Assembly: GCA_040389445.1 (NCBI GenBank)
Contig: JAZJZX010000004.1
Coordinates: 138,597-202,596 of the forward strand
Source of the DNA: UBA5189 sp040389445
GTDB taxonomy: Bacteria > Chloroflexota > Limnocylindria > Limnocylindrales > CSP1-4
Length of the DNA stretch: 64,000 bases
Direction of reading: 5' to 3'
Part shown: positions 58,729 to 64,000 of the stretch, one piece after another
How the letters are laid out: each line of letters begins with the position of its first letter
Numbering within the stretch: position 1 is the first letter of the stretch
Position numbers and translations under genes: made by a program
The notes under the pieces: model-generated
Database searches by the model: none
What the model saw: only the letters and a program-made list of their open reading frames with translations
Told to the model about the DNA's origin: nothing

Positions 58729-59667
58729 TCATGCTCTGCCGAGGGGTCGGGCGGTGGGCTGACCGCTGGTCGGATCCCAGCCGCCGGCCTGACCGACCTT
58801 CGTGCTGCGCGGCGCCCCGAGGGCGTCGGCGGCGAACCTGGCCGCGACGAGGACCCCGGCGAGATCGACACCGTGCTCCCAGCCCGAGGCATCGAGGAAG
58901 TACACGAGGTCTTCGGTCGCGAGGTTGCCGGCAGCACCCGGCGCGTACGGGCAGCCGCCCGTGCCACCGGCGGCCGAATCGAAGCACCGCACGCCGGCAT
59001 CGAGGCCCGCCGCGACGTTGGCCAGCGCGGTTCCGCGCGTGTCGTGGAAATGGAAGGCGATCCGCCCCGCGGGGATCCCGGCGGCCATGGCCGCCTCCGC
59101 CAGCATCCGCACCTGCCGGGGGACGCCGACGCCGATCGTGTCGCCGAAGCAGACCTCGTCCACCCCGAGATCAAGCAGTCGGAGCGCAACATCCACCGCC
59201 CGTTCTGGAGCGACCGCGCCGGTGTACGGGCAACCAAACGCGGTGGACACGTAGCCCCGGCGCCACCAGCCGAGGTCGGCGGCCCGGCGCAGCACCGGGG
59301 CGAATGCCTCGAGCGACGCTGCGATCGTCATCCCGATGTTGTGCTCGGTGAAGGCGTCGGTCGCCGCCGTGAAGACCGCGAGCGCCCGGGCGCCGGCAGC
59401 CTCTGCGCGGTCCATGCCGCGCTGGTTCGGGACGAGGACCGGGTAGCGAACGCCGGCCTGCGTCGGCAGTATCGGGACGAGGGCGTCGGCATCGGCGAGC
59501 TGCGGGATCGCCCCGGGGGAAACGAAGCTGGTCGCCTCGATCTCATGCAATCCGGCAGCCACGAGGAGCTCGATATAGCGCAGCTTCGCCTCGGTCGGGA
59601 CGACGACGGATTCGTTCTGGAGCCCGTCGCGCGGGCCGACCTCGTAGATCCGGACGCGCTCGGTCAT
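58729..59667 (-). CDS. hydroxymethylglutaryl-CoA lyase
   Basis: The 312-residue TIM-barrel enzyme begins MTERVRIYEVGPRDGLQNES, the HMGL-like signature with the metal-binding Asp. It continues with ATSFVSPGAIPQLAD, STAFGCPYTG, FHFHDTRGTAL (metal His pair) and GGTGGCPYAPGAAGNLATEDLVYFL (catalytic Cys loop). It splits HMG-CoA into acetoacetate and acetyl-CoA, the last step of leucine breakdown. It is followed upstream by the carboxylase and hydratase genes of the same pathway. Confidence 0.92.
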   Translation of the reverse strand: MTERVRIYEVGPRDGLQNESVVVPTEAKLRYIELLVAAGLHEIEATSFVSPGAIPQLADADALVPILPTQAGVRYPVLVPNQRGMDRAEAAGARALAVFTAATDAFTEHNIGMTIAASLEAFAPVLRRAADLGWWRRGYVSTAFGCPYTGAVAPERAVDVALRLLDLGVDEVCFGDTIGVGVPRQVRMLAEAAMAAGIPAGRIAFHFHDTRGTALANVAAGLDAGVRCFDSAAGGTGGCPYAPGAAGNLATEDLVYFLDASGWEHGVDLAGVLVAARFAADALGAPRSTKVGQAGGWDPTSGQPTARPLGRA

Positions 59668-59731
59668 CGGCGTGGCCGGCTCATGCTCGATCGGCAGTTC
59701 GTGGCGATCTGGTGGCCTGCCCGTTTCGGGC

Positions 59732-59959
59732 TCAGACCAGCGGCGGATCCATCGCGCGCTCGATGCGGGCGATGTGGACTTCGATCCGCGCGATCTCCTC
59801 GGTGGCCTCAACGCGTTCCTCGCTCAGCAGCGGGGCCGCATTGCGACGCGCCCGCGCGGCGCGGTGCAGGACGAGCAGCGCCTCCCGATTGTCCGGGAGG
59901 ACGGGGATTTCATGGGACTTGCGGGCAGTGGCCATCGCTGCGATCAGACTCCGTGGCAT
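59732..59959 (-). CDS. small helical hypothetical protein
   Basis: The frame encodes 75 residues (MPRSLIAAMATARKSHEIPVL...), mostly one or two amphipathic helices (ALLVLHRAARARRN, ERVEATEEIARIEVHIARIERAM). It sits between co-directional carboxylase and lyase genes at operon-like spacing. A start at the second Met (residue 9) is possible. No family was recognised. Confidence 0.5.
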   Translation of the reverse strand: MPRSLIAAMATARKSHEIPVLPDNREALLVLHRAARARRNAAPLLSEERVEATEEIARIEVHIARIERAMDPPLV

Positions 59960-59987
59960 GCGTTGATGGTGGGTCCAGAGGGTACCC

Positions 59988-62102
59988 CTACGGCTCGACG
60001 ATCGCGAGCGTCTGCCCGCGCACGACCTGGTCGGCCCGTCGAACGAGCACCTCCGCGATCATGCCGCCGATGCCGGCGGTCACCACGTGCTCCATCTTCA
60101 TCGCCTCCAGGGTCGCGACGGGATCGCCGGCCGCGACGGTCTGCCCCGCGACGACATGGACGGCGAGGACGTTGCCGGGCATCGGCGCGAGCACCTCGAC
60201 GGCGCCGCCGACGTGATGGGTAACGGCCGCCCGCGCGGCACGATCCACATCCGGCGGTGGCGCGACTCGGATGGCGACGCTGCGCCCGTCCACGTCCACG
60301 TGGGCGATGCGATCCGGGCCCGCGCCGGCAACGGCCACCGAGTGCCTCGGCGTGGAGGCCGCCGAGTGTCTCGGCGTGAAGGCCGCCGCGGGCGCGCCGT
60401 CGGGCACACCATCGGGATCTGCGGCGCCGAGTTCGACCGCCCGCTCCGTGCCGTCATCAGCTGCGAGGCGGACTCGAGGAGGTGCGTTGAGCCGCCAGCC
60501 ATCGATGGCCAGACCTGCGGCCGCGGCCGTCCAGGCGGCATCCGGCACCTTCGTCCGTTCAGCCCATGTCGCCGGCGGCCAGATGCGATCGAGGGTGTCG
60601 ATCCGGGCCTGTCCCGCGCGGACGACCGGCTCACGAACCAGCCAGCGCAGGAAGCGGAGGTTCGTGGTCAGACCGAGCACGACGGTGGCATCCAGCGCGG
60701 CCTTGAGCCGATCCAGCGCCTGGCCGCGGTCGGCGCCGTGGGCGATGATCTTCGCGAGCATCGGATCGAACCGGCCAGAGACTCCCTCGCCCTCGTCGAT
60801 CCCTACGTCGACCCGGATGCCATCGCCGGTGGGCCATCGAAGTCGTTCGATGCGGCCGATCGCGGGCAGGAACCCATCCTCGGCGTCCTCGGCATAGAGA
60901 CGAACCTCCACGGCGTGCCCGCCGCTCGTCCGTGCCGCGTCGGCCGCTTCCTGCGTGAAACCGAGCGGCTCGCCGGCGGCGATCCGGAGCTGATCCTCGA
61001 CGAGATCACGGCCCGTGACGAGTTCCGTGACCGGGTGTTCCACCTGGAGCCGGGTGTTCATCTCGAGGAAGAAATGCTCACCTCGATCGGTCACGAGGAA
61101 CTCGCACGTGCCTGCCCCCTCGTAGGCCACGGCCCCGGCGAGCCGGAGCGCGCTCGCGCCGAGCTCGGTCCGGAGGTCGGGATCGACCGCAGGCGAGGGC
61201 GACTCCTCCAACACCTTCTGGTGGCGGCGCTGGAGCGAGCAGTCCCGCTCCCCGAGATGCACGCCCGCCCCGTGGGCATCGAAGAGGACCTGCACCTCGA
61301 TGTGTCGAGGCCCCTCCACGAGCCGCTCCAGGACGAGCCGATCGTCACCGAACGCGGCCGTGGCCTCGCGCCGCGCCGAAGCGCATGAATCGGCCAGGTC
61401 GGCCGGATCGCGGACGACCCGCATGCCCTTGCCTCCGCCGCCGGCGGCCGGTTTGACGAGGATCGGAAAGCCGATGGCTGTTGCGGCCGCCGTCAGGGCA
61501 CCAATCGACTGATCGTCACCGTCGTAGCCGGGCACCACCGGAATGCCGAGTGAATGCGCAAGGCGCCGGGCGGCCGCCTTGTCGCCCATCGAGCGAATGG
61601 CCGACGCCGGCGGACCGACCCAGCGCAGGCCGGCACGCTGGACCGCCTCGGCAAATTCCACGTTCTCCGCGAGAAACCCGAATCCCGGGTGGACGGCGTC
61701 CGCATCGGCGGTCCGAGCCGCCGCCACGACGGCCGCGATGTCGAGCAGGTCGAGCGCGTCGGGCCCGACCACCACCGGCACCGTGACGCGCATGCCGATC
61801 CGCTCGCAGGTCCGCGCGATCCGCCGTGCGATCTCCCCGCGATTCGCCACGAACAGGCTTCGGATCGGGACGACGGCCCCGGCTGCGCGCGCGTCGTTGT
61901 CGCCGGCGCCGGGCGCGCCGCTGCTGCCGCCATCGCCGTCCGTCCGGGCCGTGAACGCGTCTAACGCGTCAAACGCGACACGCCAGCGACCGCCAACCCG
62001 CCTGGCAGGCAGCGATCCGCTCGCGATCCACCGCTGGACCGTCCGCGTGGTGGTCCCGACCCGGCGCGCGACCTCGCTCGGGCTGAGTTCATTGCCGGCC
62101 AT
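59988..62102 (-). CDS. HTH domain fused to biotin carboxylase/BCCP (3-methylcrotonyl- or acyl-CoA carboxylase alpha-like)
   Basis: ATG 62102 opens an excisionase/MerR-type helix-turn-helix (residues 4-53: LSPSEVARRVGTTTRTVQRWI, RRVGGRWRVAFDALDAF), a ~30-residue linker, then a biotin carboxylase (LFVANRGEIARRIARTCERI; ATP-grasp AAGGGGKGMRVV; QRRHQKVLEE; FFLEMNTRLQVEHPVTE) and a C-terminal biotinyl domain with EAMKMEH. All ~704 codons are one frame. The BC N-domain is about 20 residues shorter than usual, lacking the YSDADxxALHVxxADEA segment. Leucine-pathway neighbours suggest methylcrotonyl-CoA carboxylase alpha. The HTH could give DNA-binding autoregulation. The beta subunit gene is not in the window. 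Confidence 0.9.
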   Translation of the reverse strand: MAGNELSPSEVARRVGTTTRTVQRWIASGSLPARRVGGRWRVAFDALDAFTARTDGDGGSSGAPGAGDNDARAAGAVVPIRSLFVANRGEIARRIARTCERIGMRVTVPVVVGPDALDLLDIAAVVAAARTADADAVHPGFGFLAENVEFAEAVQRAGLRWVGPPASAIRSMGDKAAARRLAHSLGIPVVPGYDGDDQSIGALTAAATAIGFPILVKPAAGGGGKGMRVVRDPADLADSCASARREATAAFGDDRLVLERLVEGPRHIEVQVLFDAHGAGVHLGERDCSLQRRHQKVLEESPSPAVDPDLRTELGASALRLAGAVAYEGAGTCEFLVTDRGEHFFLEMNTRLQVEHPVTELVTGRDLVEDQLRIAAGEPLGFTQEAADAARTSGGHAVEVRLYAEDAEDGFLPAIGRIERLRWPTGDGIRVDVGIDEGEGVSGRFDPMLAKIIAHGADRGQALDRLKAALDATVVLGLTTNLRFLRWLVREPVVRAGQARIDTLDRIWPPATWAERTKVPDAAWTAAAAGLAIDGWRLNAPPRVRLAADDGTERAVELGAADPDGVPDGAPAAAFTPRHSAASTPRHSVAVAGAGPDRIAHVDVDGRSVAIRVAPPPDVDRAARAAVTHHVGGAVEVLAPMPGNVLAVHVVAGQTVAAGDPVATLEAMKMEHVVTAGIGGMIAEVLVRRADQVVRGQTLAIVEP

Positions 62103-62145
62103 CGTGTCGCGATTGTCGCATGTTGCTCGCCGGTAGACTGAGCGC

Positions 62146-62844
62146 ATGCCCCGTACCGTGCCCCATCGCCCGCCGCGCGTACCTGGCGGCGAACTGCTGG
62201 ATCGAGGTACCGCGATCTATCGTGAGATGGACGCGCGCCGCAGTGTCCGGATGTTCGCCCCCGACCCCGTCCCGAAGCGGGCGATCGAGCTCGCCATCGC
62301 TGCCGCCTCCACGGCGCCATCGGGCGCACATCAGCAGCCCTGGACATTCGTCGCGATCAGCGACCCGGAGATCAAGCATCGAATTCGGCTTGCCGCCGAG
62401 GCCGAGGAGCGCGAGAGCTACGAGGGTGGGCGCATGCCTCCCGAGTGGCTGGCGGCACTCGAGCCGATCGGCACGGACTGGCACAAGGAGTTCCTCGACG
62501 TTGTTCCGTGGATCGTGGTCCTGTTCGAGCAGGTTCACGGGACCTTTCCCGACGGCCGCACGAAGAAGCACTACTACGCCCGCGAAAGTGTGGGGATCGC
62601 CTGCGGCATGTTCATCAGCGCCATCCACCGGATGGGCCTGGCAACGCTGACCCACACCCCGTCACCGATGGGCTTCCTGCGCGAGATCCTGGGCCGGCCG
62701 GCGAACGAGCGGCCCTTCGTGCTCCTGCCCGTCGGCTACCCGGCGGTCGATGCGGAGGTTCCGGACCTTCAGCGGAAGTCCCTGGCTGAGGTCGCGGTCT
62801 TCATCGAGCCGGCGGAGCCCGTCGCGACCGATCCGTCGGGCTGA
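62146..62844 (+). CDS. nitroreductase-family flavoprotein
   Basis: The 232-residue protein has the FMN-binding nitroreductase pattern: MDARRSVRMFAPDPVP, AASTAPSGAHQQPWTFVAI, a middle cap region (YEGGRMPPEWLAALEPIG) and ACGMFISAIHRMGLATL ... RPFVLLPVGYP. The RRSVR and APSGAxxQPWTF motifs and the cap resemble the iodotyrosine deiodinase/BluB-like branch rather than classical NfsA/B. The substrate is unknown. It is divergent from the carboxylase gene, 43 bp away. Confidence 0.85.
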   Translation: MPRTVPHRPPRVPGGELLDRGTAIYREMDARRSVRMFAPDPVPKRAIELAIAAASTAPSGAHQQPWTFVAISDPEIKHRIRLAAEAEERESYEGGRMPPEWLAALEPIGTDWHKEFLDVVPWIVVLFEQVHGTFPDGRTKKHYYARESVGIACGMFISAIHRMGLATLTHTPSPMGFLREILGRPANERPFVLLPVGYPAVDAEVPDLQRKSLAEVAVFIEPAEPVATDPSG

Positions 62845-62846
62845 TC

Positions 62847-62917
62847 GCCGGCGGCTGAGGCTCAGTCACTATCCCGGGAGCCCGCCGGCGGCTGAGGCTC
62901 AGTCACGATCCCGGGAG
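62847..62917. repeat. tandem duplication of the hydratase 3' end
   Basis: The 34-bp sequence GCCGGCGGCTGAGGCTCAGT followed by CACTATCCCGGGAG (62847-62880) is repeated with one change at 62884-62917. The second copy contains the stop codon and last codons of the enoyl-CoA hydratase gene. Confidence 0.8.
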
Positions 62918-63705
62918 TCCCAGGCGGGGCGTCGCTTCTCGCCGAACGCGCGGAAGCCTTCCTGGGCCTCGGCGCTCGTGCGCTGACGCGCGATGACCCG
63001 GGCGGTGTGCCACTTCGAGGAGCCGTGGCCGAGCCCGCGGACCTCGCGAACGATCGACTTTGCGGCGCGCGCGGCCGTCGGGCCCGCGGCGAGAATGTCC
63101 GCGATCGCCGCGTCGACCGAGGCGTCGAGCGCCGCCTCGCCCTCGACGATCTCGTGGACGAGCCCGATCCGCTGGGCGCGCAATGCGTCGAACCGGCGGC
63201 CTCCCGGGAACAGTGCCCGGGCGTTTGATTCGCCGATCTTCGCGATCACGAACGGCGCGATCACGGCGGGCAGGATCCCCAGGCGCGTCTCGGTGAATCC
63301 AAACTTCGCGCCGGACTCCGCGATGACGACATCCGAGACGGCGCACAGGCCCATGCCGCCGCCGAGGGCAGCACCCTGGACTCGCGCGACCACCGGAACC
63401 GGGCACGTGTCGATCGCCTCGAACATGTCGGCCATGGCCATGGCGTCCTGCTCGTTGCCTTCGATGTCGAGCTGCATCGCCGCGCGCATCCAGGCGATGT
63501 CCGCGCCGGCACAGAACGACGGACCATCGCCGGCCAGGATCACGGCACGGAGCGTCGTCGGTCCCTCGCGTGCCAGGGCCGCGAACGCTGCCGCCAGCTC
63601 TGCAATCACCGACGCATCAAACGCGTTGTGCGTCTGGGGGCGCGCGAGCGTCACCCGGGCTACGACATCGTTTGGCCCGGAGCGGGAGAGTCGGACCGCC
63701 GTCAT
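62899..63705 (-). CDS. enoyl-CoA hydratase, probably methylglutaconyl-CoA hydratase
   Basis: The start is placed at ATG 63705 (MTAVRLSRSGPNDVVARVTL), which has GGATGG upstream; ATG 63714 is an alternative. The ~268-residue crotonase has LARPQTHNAFDASVI, the oxyanion-hole segments VILAGDGPSFCAGADIAWM and VQGAALGGGMGLCAVSDVVIA, and FGFTETRLGILPAVIAPFV with the catalytic Glu. The C-A-G-A-D-I-x-W-M form and neighbouring HMG-CoA lyase and carboxylase genes suggest the leucine-pathway methylglutaconyl-CoA hydratase. Confidence 0.85.
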   Translation of the reverse strand: MTAVRLSRSGPNDVVARVTLARPQTHNAFDASVIAELAAAFAALAREGPTTLRAVILAGDGPSFCAGADIAWMRAAMQLDIEGNEQDAMAMADMFEAIDTCPVPVVARVQGAALGGGMGLCAVSDVVIAESGAKFGFTETRLGILPAVIAPFVIAKIGESNARALFPGGRRFDALRAQRIGLVHEIVEGEAALDASVDAAIADILAAGPTAARAAKSIVREVRGLGHGSSKWHTARVIARQRTSAEAQEGFRAFGEKRRPAWDSRDRD

Positions 63706-63769
63706 GACGACCATCCTACGGGACCAGGCGGCCGCATTGGGTCATGTTGGTACGGTCCGGCGACCCGGT

Positions 63770-63950
63770 AAGGTTCGACGACCCGCGACCCGCGACCCGC
63801 GACCCGCGACCCGCGACCCGCGACCCGCGCCGCGCCGACCCGCGGTGGGCGGCGGCGACCCGCGGTGGGCGGCGGCGACCCGCGACCCGCGACCCGCGGC
63901 GACCCACGACCCGCGCCGACCCGCGCCGCCCAGCGCGGCTCCCGTCGTCC
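63770..63950. repeat. 7-bp microsatellite (GACCCGC) and relatives
   Basis: GACCCGC is repeated head to tail about seven times from about 63780, then again in blocks with GGTGGGCGGCGGC. It occupies the right end of the window. No gene was seen from 63715 to 64000. Confidence 0.85.
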
Positions 63951-64000
63951 CCGAGCTGCCGGAGCAGGTTAAGACGGTCCATGACTGGACGCATCGCATG

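Overview
The window is about 64 kb of very GC-rich bacterial DNA with densely packed, often overlapping genes and many low-complexity Pro/Ala/Thr/Gly linkers. Three runs of exactly 100 N (17404-17503, 23700-23799, 54168-54267) lie inside repeats, so this is a scaffolded, probably metagenome-derived assembly. The gene mix suggests an uncultured Chloroflexota, possibly Limnocylindria-like; an actinobacterial relative is not excluded. That mix includes secreted proteins with PT-rich stalks and C-terminal membrane anchors, TadE/TadG-type proteins, a glucosylglycerate-type solute locus, leucine-degradation genes and many small toxin-antitoxin pairs. The taxonomy is inference; there is no rRNA, and the only RNA gene is tRNA-Thr(CGT).

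Layout. 1-4.4 kb: small secreted proteins, an ettA fragment, a VapBC pair, tRNA-Thr and a two-gene secreted/lipoprotein operon. 4.6-7.3 kb: MazEF-like pair, an atypical response regulator, YggT, GlsB-type and mini-membrane proteins. 7.3-14.2 kb: lipoproteins, a secreted repeat protein, an MFS transporter, a nitrilase-family amidase and two copies of a 144-bp dispersed element among GC-rich minisatellites. 14.2-25.7 kb: a surface-protein locus of two paralogous anchored proteins (the second a giant DUF11-type repeat protein broken by a gap) and a divergent ~1965-residue subtilase with a long repeat stalk. 25.8-30 kb: defence or toxin cluster (HEPN/nucleotidyltransferase, divergent VapBC, DUF4258/DUF2283, AAA-DUF234 ATPase). 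30-36.6 kb: cupredoxin, DUF5666 protein, two-component system and membrane proteins. 36.6-40.5 kb: hydantoinase/oxoprolinase, FTR1 iron permease and a cognate lipoprotein. 40.7-46.2 kb: TadG, two TadE and a second two-component system. 46.2-51.7 kb: solute locus of a mannosylglycerate-synthase-like glycosyltransferase, a Usp-Usp-GpgS fusion and a glycerate kinase fused to endonuclease III. 51.8-54 kb: a degenerate DNA-ligase-like protein and an Atg22-type transporter. 55-58.7 kb: GalE, TPR protein, tRNA nucleotidyltransferase and HNH endonuclease. 58.7-63.7 kb: leucine catabolism (HMG-CoA lyase, biotin carboxylase with an N-terminal HTH domain, enoyl-CoA hydratase) and a nitroreductase.

Two themes run through the window. 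First, short GC-rich tandem repeats fill the intergenic spaces and also sit in frame inside many otherwise ordinary enzymes (histidine kinase ATP lid, CCA enzyme, MFS loop, hydantoinase, glycerate kinase N-terminus), with units that are multiples of 3 wherever they are coding. Second, unusual fusions are common: HTH-biotin carboxylase, glycerate kinase-EndoIII and Usp-GpgS.
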